Shown here: piece after piece, positions 11,035 through 22,866 of the stretch
Layout: the number at the start of each line of letters is the position of its first letter
How positions within the stretch are numbered: the stretch's first letter is position 1
Source: Blastocladiella britannica
Lineage: Eukaryota > Blastocladiomycota > Blastocladiomycetes > Blastocladiales > Blastocladiaceae
Length of the DNA: 31,768 nt
Assembly: GCA_025349905.2 (NCBI GenBank)
Contig: MU624685.1
Location: 1-31,768 of the forward strand
Reading direction: 5' to 3'
Notes under the pieces: model-generated
Databases searched by the model: none
The model's input: only the letters and a program-made list of their open reading frames with translations
Told to the model about the DNA's origin: nothing
Translations under genes and position numbers: made by a program

Positions 11035-14000
11035 ATGCCCTCGTCGTCGCCGCGGTCACCCTCGGACGGAGCCGAGTCGTTTACGTCCGCGACCTCAGGA
11101 CCCGACGCGTTGTGGACTGGTCCAGCAACTGCTTCCTCCACCCAAGCCAATGCCAATCCGACTGGTCGTCGCGCCGCGTCAGTGCGGTCGGTCAGCACAG
11201 CCATTCGCGGGAGCACGCCGGCCTCCCGGACCACTACTGACACCCTCGGATCGGTTACGCCAACTCCTCATGACGCCCCACCACCACCGCCGCTGCCTCC
11301 GTCCACTCCGCAACGAGCTTCCGCAAACCCCCATGTCATCCAGTACCGCTCACCAAGCGGCCAATCGCTTCTTGCAACGTTCGGCCCGCCGCCGCCCATT
11401 TCTAACGGCGGAGGTCGGCGCCGGCGACGCGTCTCTCCGGTCGTTGCTGCAATTTTAAACACGGTTGCTGCCGGAAGTAGCAACGCCCGCGATTCCCCAC
11501 ACCGCCGGATCAGCAGTGACCAAGAGCGCGCAGGATCTCGCCATCGCCACCGCGGGAGCAGTCATCGGAGCAGCGCACTGGCATCCAGGAATACATCCGC
11601 AGCTGCCGCTTGGGCCTCGACCAGTGACGACGACGACGAAATCAACTTGGGCGGTGGCCGTATTGGCGAGACAGACGCGGCGGAGTCGGGGTCGGGGTCG
11701 TGGTCGTCGTCCTCGTCGGGATCCCAGTCTTCATCGCAATCATCGCCTCTTTTGAACCGCCGACGACGACAGCGACGTCGCCGCCATCGTGACGACGACG
11801 GCTTGGAGGAGGATGCTACCGCTGCCGGTGACACCGAATTGACGGTGCGCGAGCGGCAGGCGCGCATCAATGCCGAGCATCCGTTTGGGTTGCGGCTGTG
11901 GAAACCGGCGCTGTACAAAAAGCAGCGCGGAATCGATTTGGCGACCGAACGCGATCTTCGCGGGCTGCGGTCGCCTGCGCTGACCCCCGCCGCACTGTTT
12001 GACGAGTACGGCAACGCCGCGTTTCCGGGACTTGGATCGCCGCCCATGTCCCCGTTGTATGCGACCGAGCACGGAATGAATGGTGCCGCAGCTTTGGCGG
12101 CCATGGAGGCGGGACACAGCGCTGCGCCGTCCCTCTTTCAATCGCCTCGATTTGGGCCGGGTATGGCCGATGTCACGGAGGCTACCGGCGACGCTTCTGC
12201 AGTCCTGCCGCCTCCGCCTTCCGTGTGGTCGCCGTGGAACCTTGTGTGGGCACTCCTTGTCGGCATTCCTCTGGCGTTGGCAACTATCGTGACCGCGTTC
12301 TTGGTCCTGGTATCGACTCTCGGGTTCGGGTACCCCATTACCCACCGGTTGTTCCATGTTGCGCGGTTCTGGGTGTGGCCGTTTGGTTGCAATTTGGTCA
12401 AGTTGCGGCGCATCCCCCCAAGCCCGCTCCTTTCGCCGTCCTTCGCCATCCACCGCGCCTGGGTGCTGGTGTTTCTTGGGCCCATTTACCTGGCGGCCGC
12501 GGCGCTCGCGTGGGTCTCGGTCCTGTTTGTGCCAATGGCTAAGGCAGTGCAGCGCGTCCTGGTGGAGTTGTGGCGCGATCCACTGGGGATCATGGTTGGA
12601 GGCCGTGGGATGGTGCCGGTAACGGTGGACCGCGGCGCACCCCTTACAACCGTTGCCAACGACGCCCATGGCGCCACCGCCACCACTCCTTTACTCGTGT
12701 CGTCGCCTCCATCTGCAATGATGTACGGAACAGAGCCGCCATCGAGCATGGCCGACGAGTACGACCCGTCGCTGATCTTGCTCAACATCTCGCGCGCGGG
12801 CGGGTTCGCGTACCTGCGCGCCACCTGGCACGGCACCAACGTGATTTTCATCAACCTGATCCTGTTTGTGGTGTGGGTCATCATTGACGGGTACCTGTTG
12901 CACGGGTCGCGGCACCACCCGCTGCTCCTGTTCGCCACGTGCCTGGCCGCCACCATCCCACTCGCGTACTTTATCGGCAACGCGGTCGCATCCATTTCGG
13001 CGCAATCGTCGCCTGCCATCGGCGCAGTCCTCAACGCCACATTCGGGTCCATCATTGAAGTGATCTTGTACTGTCTGGCGCTGCGTGAGGGCAAGCGCGA
13101 GCTGGTCGAAGGCGCGGTCATTGGCACCTGGTTGGGCGTTCTGCTGCTGCTACCGGGCGTGTCAATGATTGCTGGTGGAATGCGGTTCGAGCAGCTCAAG
13201 TTCAACGCCAAGTCGGCGGGCGTGTCCAACACCATGCTGATAGCGGCGCTGGTGGGCGGGTTTGCGCCCACGCTGTTTTACCAGATCTTTGGGTCGTTTG
13301 ATCTCGAGTGCCGCGAGTGTCATGGCGCTCGGTGTTCCGGGTGCCAGTCGGTGGCCCCCGCTCAAGGGTCAGACCCGGTGTTTTTGCACGCGGTGGTTCC
13401 CTTGTCGTATGCGTGCGCGGTGATTCTTCCCATTGTACGTATTATATCTCTTTTCTGTTCCTTTTCCATTAGACTCAAAGACGTGCCGCGTGGTCCAGAT
13501 TTATATCACGGGGCTCGTGTTCTCGCTCAAGACCCATCGCAAGCACATCTACCATGTACCGCAAAAGGACGACGGCGGCCACCATACACGTGCATCGTCG
13601 ATCCGGTCGGTACCTACAGCAGCTGCAGCAACTGCAGCGGTGGCTCAAGGGCGACGGTCGGCGCGTGGTTCTGTTCGTGGGACACCTCGACAGAACCCGC
13701 GCGATCACTCGCAGAGGCCGTCGATCGGGTCCATGCCTCCCGTTTCGATGCTGTCGCTCCCGCGGCCATTGCACGGCGCAGCGGACCGCACGGGTGGTGC
13801 AAGTCAGGCGGTAACAGCATCGTCAACGTTGCCGCCCGCTTACTCGCAGCCTGGCGGCGGGTCAGCTGAGGCTCCGCATGTAACTCTGGGTCCACCTCCA
13901 CAACCGACAATTCCACCGATAGCAGTAGCAGTACCAACAGCGGCACCCACCACCAACAGTAACGACAACGGCCACGACGCGCCCGAGTGGTCCCGCGCCA

Positions 14001-14584
14001 CCTCGCTCGCGGTCCTAGTCGCCTGCACGGTCCTGTTTGCTTTGATTGCCGAGTTGCTAGTGGGAACCACCGAAGCGGTCTTGCACGGCGTTCCCGCCAT
14101 CACCGAAAAGTTCTTGGGCGTCACGATCGTAGCGCTGGTGCCCTCGCTGGCCGAGTTTGTGAATGCGGTGGCGTTCGCCATGCAGGGCAATGTGGCGCTG
14201 TCGCTGGAAATCGGGTCGGCGTACGCGGTGCAGGTGGCCCTGATCCAGGTCCCCGCGCTCGTGGCCTACTCGTACTTGCGGGTCGACGGGGACGCGTTTG
14301 CGCTGGTGTTTCCGACGTGGGATATGCAGACGTGCTTTTTGGCGGTGTTCTTGCTCACGTACGTGTACATCGAGGGGACGGCGAATTACTTCAAGGTATA
14401 TATGTGCATGCTGTTGTTTGTGAATGTGGAGGGGGATCTGACGAATATGTTTTAGGGCACGATTCTGACCTCGGCGTACGTGGTCATTCTCTCTGGGTTC
14501 TACTACGCGTCCATCTTGCCGGCCAAGCTGGGCGATCCGCGCGGATCCGTCGCGTGGGAGCCCATGTCCATAACTGTATCTTGA
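11035..14584 (+). CDS. VNX1: Vnx1-like CaCA-family cation/H+ exchanger
   Basis: Exons 11035-13434, 13499-14395 and 14456-14584 (introns 64 and 60 nt, phase 0) give 1141 residues. The first 330 or so residues are a disordered Ser/Arg/Asp-rich cytoplasmic region. Next comes a YccF-like (DUF307) segment beginning WNLVWALLVGIPLALATIVT, which is typical of yeast Vnx1 and its relatives. Then follow two Na/Ca-exchanger halves: the first with IGAVLNATFGSIIEVILYCL, the second with VALVPSLAEFVNAVAFAMQG then SLEIGSAYAVQVAL, both bearing the acidic exchange motifs. The halves are separated by a long low-complexity loop containing VFSLKTHRKHIYH. A cysteine cluster CRECHGARCSGC lies in the loop before exon 1 ends. 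Known Vnx1 exchanges Na+ or K+ for H+ at the vacuole; specificity here is inferred. Both introns are conserved-protein supported (ILPIIYITGLVFSLKTH; EGTANYFKGTILTSAY). Confidence 0.9.
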
Positions 14585-14688
14585 TTCCCCGTGAAAAAAT
14601 ATTAATATTAAAAAATGGTGTTGCATTGCGACCGATCCAAGAGGAGAAGGGCGGAAAAGTATGCCAAAACAAACAACAACGAAACAAC

Positions 14689-16345
14689 TCAATTGTACTG
14701 CATGTACTTTGCGGTCGAAGAGAACTTGGCGTAGCCCTTGATCACCTTGTTGACTGCCTCCAAAAAGTCCTTTTCGGTCGCAACCTATATTAGAAAGGAG
14801 TTAACAAAAAGTAGAACAAAGATATGAAAAGAAAAACGGACCTTGCGACGAGCACGAATGGCAAACATGCCGGCCTCGGTGCACACGGACCGCAGCTCGG
14901 CGCCCGTGGCGTTCGGGCACAGCCGGGCAATCAGCTCGTACCGAATGTCACGGTCCACCGACATGGACTTGGCGTGGATCTTGAGAATGTGTGCACGGCC
15001 CTCGAGGTCGGGGAGGCCAAACTCGACTTTACGGTCCAAGCGACCGGGACGCAGCAGCGCCGGGTCCAAAGTATCGGGCCGGTTGGTAGCCATCAGCACC
15101 TTGATGTTTCCGCGGGCATCGAATCCGTCCAGCTGGTTGATGAGTTCGAGCATGGTGCGCTGCACCTCGTTGTCGCCGCCAGCGCCGTCGTCGTGACGCG
15201 CGCCACCAATGGCGTCAATCTCGTCAAAGAAAATGATGCAGGCTTTACGGGCGCGGGCCATTTCAAACAGCTCGCGGACCATGCGCGCGCCCTCGCCCAC
15301 GTATTTTTGCACCAGCTCGGACCCAATCACCCGAATGAACGTGGCGTCGGTGCGGTTGGCCACCGCGCGTGCACACAGCGTCTTGCCCGTACCGGGCGGG
15401 CCGTAGCACAGCACGCCCTTGGGCGGGTCGATACCCAGCGCAATGTACCGTTCCGGGTGTAGCAGCGGCAGTTCGACTACTTCGCGCAGCTTCTCGATCT
15501 GCTCCTTGCACCCGCCCACGTCCGCGTACGTCACATCGGGCTTCTCCTCCACCTGCATCATCGTCACCGACGCGTCAATCTTGGGCGGCAGGGGCACCTG
15601 GATCTGGTACTTTTGGCGGTCGACACCCACCCGCATGCCCTCCTCGACGTCGGTCGGAGAGACACGGTCGCCGAGCCCGACCACGAACTTGGCGATCTGC
15701 TTGATGTTGATCACGTACTTGTCCGGATCGGTCTCGGTGCCGTCGCCGCGCATGATCTTGGTGCACCGCGCGACTTGCAGCGGGTGCTCCTCGGACATGC
15801 GCTGCTTGTCGGCGGGAATGTCCCACATGTTGGGCGGCGCCAGACCCGTGTCGGATTCCTTGATGCCTGTTTATACCACCATTGCTGCGATCAGTTTTAC
15901 TATACGATGAATAATACTCTAAGAAGACGAACCAAGCTTTTCGTTGACGCGCTTTTGCGCATCCTTGATTTCCTGGTCGATTTTCTTGAGGCGCAGGGCG
16001 TAGGGGCCGCGTCCCTATTGGTACAGTGATCGAGTCAGGATATATAATTTCCAATTGATTGATCGGGTCCGACCAGACCAGGCAATAATGCCAATACGCA
16101 CGTATGACTTGAGCAGGGCAATGTCGTTCTCGTCGAGGGCTGTGCATAAATTTTATGACTAAGTAGTTGATCGCAGGCAGAATATAAAAAGCAGCACAAC
16201 GACGTACCGATGATCTTCTCGGCCCCCTCCTTTTCCACGTCGGCCTTGGAGTCTGGTGTACAGAATCACGGTCAGTGTACGGTAAGAAATATTAATAAAA
16301 AAACGTTTTTATTTTACATTTCTCCCAGTCTTGCTTGGGCGGCAT
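14689..16345 (-). CDS. RPT1: 26S proteasome regulatory ATPase Rpt1 (PSMC2, S7)
   Basis: Six exons, 16345-16318, 16252-16208, 16139-16102, 16014-15933, 15866-14842 and 14784-14689, join in phase to 437 residues; human PSMC2 has 433. The first exon codes for only MPPKQDWEK plus one base, a start also found in animal Rpt1. The protein shows the coiled-coil N-terminus ([19 protein letters not shown]), the OB segment [19 protein letters not shown], Walker A GPPGTGKT, Walker [13 protein letters not shown], the arginine-finger region [20 protein letters not shown], and the C-terminus YMQYN. Rpt1 is one of six AAA ATPases of the 19S base that unfold ubiquitinated substrates into the 20S core. Near-identity to animal sequences makes the assignment to Rpt1, rather than another Rpt, secure. 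Its start is 89 bp from the divergent ANP32-like gene. Confidence 0.97.
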
Positions 16346-16434
16346 GGTTGCTTTTTTTTTTTTTCTTGAAGGTTGGTTTTTCTCGAGAGGTCGAGTTCGA
16401 AGTTCGAAGTGCGCAAAGAGACTAACCATCTGCA
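16346..16434. promoter_or_regulatory. Short divergent promoter between RPT1 and the ANP32-like gene
   Basis: Only 89 bp separate two outward-facing start codons. The stretch contains a poly-T run and a perfect tandem heptamer GTTCGAA GTTCGAA at 16395-16408 followed by GTGCGC. I do not see a clear TATA box or the yeast proteasome element GGTGGCAAA. Regulation of both genes from here is inferred from geometry. Confidence 0.5.
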
Positions 16435-18655
16435 ATGCCATCGCCCCCGATACCTCCAGCACTACCGCAGCCTCCGCGACCACCACAGCATGCGCAGATG
16501 ACCTACGTCCCGCCGCCCCCACCTCCCGTGCTCGTACTTGACCAGCACCCTTCGACCTTACTGGCCGTCCCTGACCACTGCGCCGCATCGCTTCGAGGAC
16601 TCTCGGTGCAGCGCTGCAATCTATCCCCGCCCTCGCTCCGTGCGCTCTTACGTCTGAATGAAGACGATACCGACGGTACAGCGCTACAACCACTGGTCTT
16701 GCCGTCGCTCTGGCGCCTGTCGCTCGCACACAACCCGGCTCTACGTCTGACACCCGCCGATTCGCTGGCTATTGCGGCCGCGTGCCCTGCCTTAAGGTCG
16801 CTGGACTTGACCCGGACTGTAATCGAGTCTGTTTCGGTCCTGGCGCCGCTGGTATGCCTTTATTTTGCGTTGGAATGGATCCAGTGATTCTCGTTTTTGA
16901 CGTCCTGTACATCATTGGTAGGCCCAGCTGCCCTACTTGGACTCGATTGCATTGCGTGGCACACCTCTTGCCCTTGCCGACAACGATAACGACAGTCAAG
17001 GGAATCGGTACCGGCCAGCAGTGTTTGCGCTCATCCCTTCGCTGCGGTTGGTGGACGGGTACGATGCGGAAGACAAGGTGGACCTGCTAGACAGCGAAGA
17101 GGACGACGAAGCGGAAGAGGACGAGGAAGAGGAGGAATCTCAAGGTCTGGATCGGCGGCGACGACGACGTTCCGCCCAGGACGACGACGCCCATCATGAG
17201 GAGGAAGACGACGACCCAAGGTCTCGCGGCAGCGGTAATGTGGCAAACAAGCAGCTGGTGTACGTGAACGGGTACTCGCCCCCACCTCCACCCTCAGGAT
17301 CCGCCGGCTTTCCTCGCCAGTTTCCCCGCCACCTCCACGATCCATCATCAGGCCGACGCCACGGGACTTCTGTCTCCTCATCCGGAAGAGGATCGGTTCG
17401 CGGCCACCGCGATTACTCGGACGCGAATGGCCACAACGACGACAGCAGCTGCAGCTCCACGTCCGCGAGCTCCTCTCCGATCCCATGCGACCAAAGTGGA
17501 GACGACGACGGTAGCCGGCGCCGGCACCCAGCCGGCAAAAAGCATCCTGGAAAACGCGCTCCGGCCGCCAAGTCCACCCGATCGACCATCGCGGGCAAGC
17601 GTGCGCCAGATGGACGGGCTGGGAAACACGCACCCGGGACCGCGAAACGTGCGCCCGGGACTGGGAAACGGCCGCCACAGTGGTTACGTCCGTCGTGGTC
17701 TGCTGCTGGGAGCAGTGCTGCTGGTGATGACGATGAGAGCGTGTCGATGGAGCCTAACGACTACGAAGACCACGGTGGCGATGTCACTCCTTGGGCTCTC
17801 TGCGGCGAACCTGATTTTGAGGAGCCAACCGATATGCACGGGTTGTCAAGCGACGACGACGGCGGCAATGCGTACGGGTTCGAAGACCGCCAGGACGACG
17901 CCGGCGGCGACGGCGACGAGTACCCCGACGAATATGACGGTGACGATGCGGATCACGACGAAGAGGAAGAAGAAGCGGACCTCCGTGGTCTGCTAGGGTT
18001 GTCGCACGACTGGGCATCGCTCTCGCCGGAGCCCAAGCCGGTCGAAGTGGTGGTCCTCGATAGCACGCCCGAGGCGTCCGAGTCACCATCGCCGCTGACG
18101 TTCTCGCCGCATCCCATGGCCCTCAATCCTGCCCCTACCGCACTGCCTTCGCCGCGAGCATCCAGTCGCCACGCCAGCCCCGTCGCCAACACGATCGAGC
18201 ATGAGTATGACGATGAGGAGGACGAAGATGAGGAGGGTGATGACGACTATGATGAAGACGACGACGACGACGTCCGCTCGATCCAGCTTCCTGCCGCTTA
18301 CCACCACCCACTGACCATCGCACACCTCGCGGCAACGACAACGCCAGCCACCACACCAACAACTGGGGGACCTGATCGGGACGGTCTCGGGTCCGATATT
18401 GACGGCGGCGGTGGCAGCTACAGCTACTACAGCAGCAGCGGCAGCGACGTCGGTACCACCGATGGCATGTCATGGAGCGCTGTAGATACCGACAGCGCCC
18501 CCGCAGAGCTTGTTCCCGTGAACCTGTGGGTCGGACCAGCGGCAAAACGGGGGCTCAGTGACACCGTGGATCCCGAAACCCCTGGCGTCGACGATGGCGA
18601 CGGCGGCAGCGAGCCGGCATGGTCGAGGCGGGCCAAGCGCATTCGCGTCCGCTGA
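16435..18655 (+). CDS. ANP32-like leucine-rich acidic protein with long charged tail
   Basis: Exon 1 (16435-16851) and exon 2 (16922-18655) are joined by a 70-nt phase-0 intron. The acceptor could be TAG at 16921 or CAG six bases later; the first adds Ala-Gln and fits a leucine-rich repeat better (LAPLAQLPYLDSIALRG). The product has 716 residues. After a Pro-rich start, degenerate leucine-rich repeats run to about residue 190 (LPSLWRLSLAHNP; LRSLDLTRTVIESVSVLAPL), ending in FALIPSLRLVDGYDAEDK. This matches the ANP32 capping motif (known family: LLPQLTYLDGYDRDDKE followed by an acidic tail). The remaining 500 residues alternate acidic tracts with a basic KRAP-type repeat near codons covering 17520-17690, and end KRIRVR. 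ANP32 proteins are nuclear histone-binding and phosphatase-regulating chaperones; this protein is more than twice their usual length, so function is only suggested. Confidence 0.72.
17520..17690 (+). repeat. Imperfect KRAP/KHAP tandem repeat within the ANP32-like tail
   Basis: Within the coding frame, about six short units of the form G-K-(R/H)-(A/P)-P recur: KHPGKRAPAAK, AGKRAPDG, GKHAPGT, AKRAPGTGKRPP. The DNA shows the matching near-repeat GGGACCGCGAAACG / GGGACTGGGAAACG. This makes an abruptly basic block between two acidic regions. Confidence 0.7.
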
Positions 18656-18706
18656 CCACCGTATCTTTTCATTTATGACAAAATGACAATATATACCACG
18701 CTACAT

Positions 18707-21700
18707 TCACACCGGCAGCTCGATGATCTTTTTGGACCAGGCAGTCGCCAACTCCATCAGCGACTTGTCGCCGTCGTCGTCCTCGTCTGGCACGATGGCT
18801 TCCTCCGCCGCCGCAACTTCCCGGCTCTTTTCATGCGCCATATCGACCACGGCCACCGGAATCCCCGCCATTTGCGCGACATTGAGGCCGTAACTGGCAT
18901 CTGCCGCGCCGGGGGTCAGCTTGTACAAGAACGTGATAGATCGACCACCCCCATCTCCATCATCACCGTCGCGGTGCTGCTGGCGGCGCGCAAACCCCAT
19001 GTGCGCGCACATCACGTTCTCCGGGTACGCCAGCTGCATGCGAGCAATCGGCGGGAAATGCGTGACAAACAGCGTCAAGCACTGCGTACGGGCCACCAAG
19101 TGGTCCAGGACCGCCCATGCGATCGCGGTGCCGTCGTTGGTCGCGGTCCCACGGCCCAGCTCGTCCAGGATCACTAGCGACCGTGCGGTGGCCTGCCGAA
19201 TACACTCGTTGGTTTCACGAAGCTCGACCATGAATGTCGATGCACCGCGCGCCAAGTCGTCGGCGGCACCCATGCGTACGTGGATCCCGTCAAAGACGCC
19301 GAGCGTCGCGGAGGTCGCGGGGACGCGACTGCCGATTTGCTGGTTGATTTCGTTTGGTTGTTAATAAATTTTTTTTTTTTTTTTTTTTGAGCAGATCAAT
19401 AGTATTGAAGCGGTACGTACGGCAAGGAGAATGGAAAGGGCAACCTGTCGAACAATGGAACTCTTGCCGGCCATATTCGGCCCACTCAGGACCATGCATC
19501 GGGTCGTAGATTGCTACATGGGAGAGCAGTCAGTTTTCCATTCAAAACATGAAAAAAAACGACCATACCTGAAGTGCAATCGAGTTGGGCACATAGTTGG
19601 TCGTCAAGTCCAAGACAGGGTGCCGGCCGTCCTGGATCTGCACCACCTGCTGGTCCACGAGCGTCGGCCGCACGTACCTCGGGTTCCGTGCCACCGCCGC
19701 CAGCGACAGCAAGCAGTCGAAATCCGCGAGCGCTCGCGCCGCTCGTGCGAGTCCCGCATGAGCAGCGGTCGAGAACTCGAGTAGCTTTGCGCCGTACAGC
19801 GCAGCCGCCTGCGCCGCCAGCGTTTCCTGCGCCACGTCGCGGTCCTTGAGCAGCTCCAATAGCTCGGGCGAATGGTACCGAATCACTTGCTGTGTTGCCG
19901 ACACGCGCACCCACGAAGCCGGGACTTTGCGGAGCTTGGGCACTTGAATCAAGTACGGTTTCTCGCTGACAGTGGTCACCGAGCCCGTCACGGACGCGGC
20001 CTGTTCTTTCGCGGTGGCAGAGAGCGACCGCACAAGGTCGTCCAGGACCGCGCGCGCATCGGACAGCTCGTCGCCCGTCCACATATCCACACGGTCGCTG
20101 CGGTTGGCCGCGTCGCGGTCCATCTGCGCGAAAAACGCCGCCACCGCCGCCCGCGTGTCCACGACCGCCCGAGCAATGTCCGTTAGCATCGAAGGCTGCG
20201 ACGACCCAGCACTGGCGACCAGTTCCGCGCTCCATTCCGCGACCGCGTCGCAGGTAGCAATCCACGACGAACAAAAGCTCCACAGCGCCTTGGACGAGAT
20301 CCTCGCCAGCCGGATCTTGGCCAGGACCCGCTGTACGTCGCCGACCCGCCGCATCCCCTTCACCACGTTTGCGACGCGGCCGGCCACCAGCTCGTCCACC
20401 AGCACTTCCACGGCGTCGGCGCGCTCGCCAATCGATGCCGCGTCCACCAGCGGGTGCGTTACCCACTGCCGCAGGCGACGCGCTCCACTCGGGGTGTGCG
20501 TGTGGTTGATCACCGAGAACAGCGACGTGGTGGTGGTGGAGCGGTCGCCGGGCGACGGGAACACGGACAGCGCGCGCATGGCGGTCGCGGACAACCGGAA
20601 CGTGAATGCTGCCGAGTAAGGGCGGAGGAGGAGGGGTAGGTTCGTCAGGTCGAACTGGGACAGGTACTCGAGGGCCATGTCGGCTGCTGCTTGGACGTGC
20701 TCACTGTGTTCCTGAAGGGCTTCAAGCAGGGCTTTTTTTTTTTTTAGTATCGTCAATTTGTAAAGTAAAAAAATGGATAAGTACTGCCATTGGACTCGAG
20801 CTTGGAACTCAGGCTCTTGAGCATGGCCGATCGCGACGCAGGTGGATCCACCGTCTCAAGCCGCACGGGCGTGGGTTGCGATCGGCAGTACCGCCCAACC
20901 CAGTTGGTGACAGCCGCGTGCAGTGTCCCCGCCACAAGGACCTCGACCGGCAGAATAGCCGCAAACCTTGCGTCCAGTTCCAGCAGCATGTCCTCAGACG
21001 CCTCGACCCACTCGTCCACGACTATTTCGGCAGTGCCCGCGTCGACCGCGCACAGTGCGCATCCCAGAGCCCCACCTTTAGATGCAGGAGCGAGCGCTAA
21101 AATGTAGTTCTGGCCACCGCCACTACCGCCTCCTGCTGATAGCTGCGCGTCCGAGTCAGCGTTGCCATCGCCTTCCGCTTCGTCAATCAGCGTCGCGGCA
21201 GTGTACATGCGGGTCAGATCGCGCGTGAACGGGCCGGCGCGGTTGGATCCGGCCGACTTGAGCGCGGCCGTCTCCGTCTGCTGTACGATTCCGACCTTGT
21301 GGCCGGCGCGGACCAACCGACGGATGTGGATGCTGATGCGCGGCACGGGCACCGACGCGGTCAGGAAATTGCGGTCGTGCCATGCGACAATGCGCAGGAG
21401 CTCGGATGCAACCTATCCGTTTAGAGTGAGTCCTTCCAATATGTTATAAAAAAAAAGGAATAGATACCCGTGCATCGTCGCCAAAGAACCGGTACTTGTA
21501 CCCGACCTCCACTGCCAGCAGCACGCCCGGGTACTTGAGCTTGAGCTCGACAATCTGCTTTTCGAGCGGCGTGTACTTTTGGCCCGACGGGCCGATATCG
21601 GTTGTACCGCCGCGACCAGCTCGCCCAGTACCGCTGGCAGCTCGCTTCGAGGCGGTGGAGGCGGTTGCAGGTGATCCAGTGGTGGTGCCAGCAGCAGCCG

Positions 21701-22259
21701 AGATGGCCTTGCGTGCGACCGATCGTGGCGTGCCCTTGCCGCCCAGCAATGTGGTGGAGACGGGTGATGCCGCCGCTCTTGACGATGACGATAGCCGAGC
21801 GCGTTTCGAAGGGCCGGGGTTCCCGTCATCCTCTTCGTCCTCCTCCGCTGGAGTTGGTGCACCACCATCGCCGTCGTCGCTGCCACTGACCAGAGCACCG
21901 TCGCTGACAATAAACGCGTCCAAATCCGATTCGGAGTCGGCATCTCGGCGGCGGCGACGGCGACTCTTGCGCGAGGCTACAGGGGTAACTGGTGCATTGT
22001 CCTCACTGTCGTCGTCATTATTATCCTTTTCGGCAACAACACGCGTCGATGCTCGCCGGCGCGGACGGGCAGTTTCACCAGTAGCGAGTGATGATCCAGG
22101 ACTCGGCGGCCGCTTTCGCGTCGCTGGCGATGGAGATGTGACGGGACCAGGAACAGGCACGGGCCGTGGTACGGGTGGTGTCGCTGGCGACGACGAAGGG
22201 GACGACGCGGACTTGAAGAAGGTCAGGAGCGACGACTGTTTTTTGGCGGCGGATTTCAT
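18707..22259 (-). CDS. MSH3: MSH3, DNA mismatch repair protein
   Basis: Five exons, 22259-21468, 21412-20785, 20731-19569, 19513-19421 and 19339-18707, join in phase to 1102 residues, the normal MSH3 length. The N-terminus has a PCNA-binding box at residues 8-15 (QSSLLTFF), then about 200 disordered residues. The mismatch-binding domain opens with YTPLEKQIVELKLKYP and YKYRFFGDDAR, as in Msh3 rather than Msh6. The lever/clamp region contains NHTHTPSGARRLRQWVTHPL, and the ATPase has Walker A GPNMAGKSS, Walker B LVILDELGRGTATNDG and VTHFP. MSH3 pairs with MSH2 (MutS-beta) to recognise insertion-deletion loops in the nucleus. The Walker A contains Ala at residue 876 where the family usually has Gly. 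Intron 2 (20784-20732) ends in AAG inside a poly-A run. Its stop lies 51 bp from the convergent ANP32-like stop. Confidence 0.95.
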
Positions 22260-22307
22260 TTTTATACAGTTGGCTCAAAGAGCAGAGGACCACGCATCTG
22301 GAGGAGA

Positions 22308-22825
22308 CTACCACCGCACAATCGGCTTGGGCTTGTCCTCGGCCGAGGGTGCCGTCGACGCAGCCACCAGGATCGCCTCCATCTCTCCTGGCGATGGCGG
22401 AATGAACGTGTCGGGCATCTTGGCAATTGGCACCATGTCCCAGTCGTCCAGCGCCAACTTGTCTGGCGATGTCCCCGAATGCAGCCTCTGTTATTTTGGT
22501 CAGTCAACCTCAGTGCCAATACGCCAAACGCGTGCCAGTACGACGCATAAAGAACAATACGCACAAAGTACTCCTCACGCAGGTCAAACGACCGCCGCTT
22601 CTTGCCCTCCAGCTCCAGCTTATCCTCCTGCGACATCTTGATCACCTTGGTCGAGTTGTACTCGACTTTGGTCTGCGTGAGATGCGACAGCGCAAACGAC
22701 CCGCCCACCAGAATGCCGACCATCGGCAGCCCAAAGAACAGGAATGGCCGGCGCTTGACGGCCGCCGCCATGCTTTTCCCTCCAATAAACGACGCGCGCG
22801 GGGGTCGTGGTAAGGAGTCGGACAT
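22308..22825 (-). CDS. COX16: COX16, cytochrome c oxidase assembly protein
   Basis: Exon 1 (22825-22565) and exon 2 (22487-22308) are joined by a 77-nt phase-0 intron (donor GTGCGTATT, acceptor AATAACAG), giving 146 residues. The membrane anchor FLFFGLPMVGILVGGSFALS contains the family's GxPMxxxxVGGSFxL pattern, followed by VEYNSTKVIKMSQEDKLELE and, after the splice, LALDDWDMVPIAK, which matches the conserved tryptophan-containing segment of Cox16. Cox16 is a small inner-membrane mitochondrial protein needed for copper-dependent cytochrome c oxidase assembly. The short basic N-terminus (KRRPFLFF preceded by RPPRASF) suits mitochondrial import. It lies on the same strand as CLPTM1 (41 bp upstream) and MSH3 (48 bp downstream); these are separate genes in a tight head-to-tail row, and nothing indicates a shared transcript. 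Confidence 0.92.
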
Positions 22826-22866
22826 AGATTTCGTTGTAAATTTTTTCTATTAATATTGTAAAAGGT

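Noticed and set aside
21496..22641. Plus-strand open frame of 381 codons spanning MSH3 exon 1 and COX16
   Set aside because: It spans two real genes and their spacer on the other strand, and is Ser/Ala low complexity.
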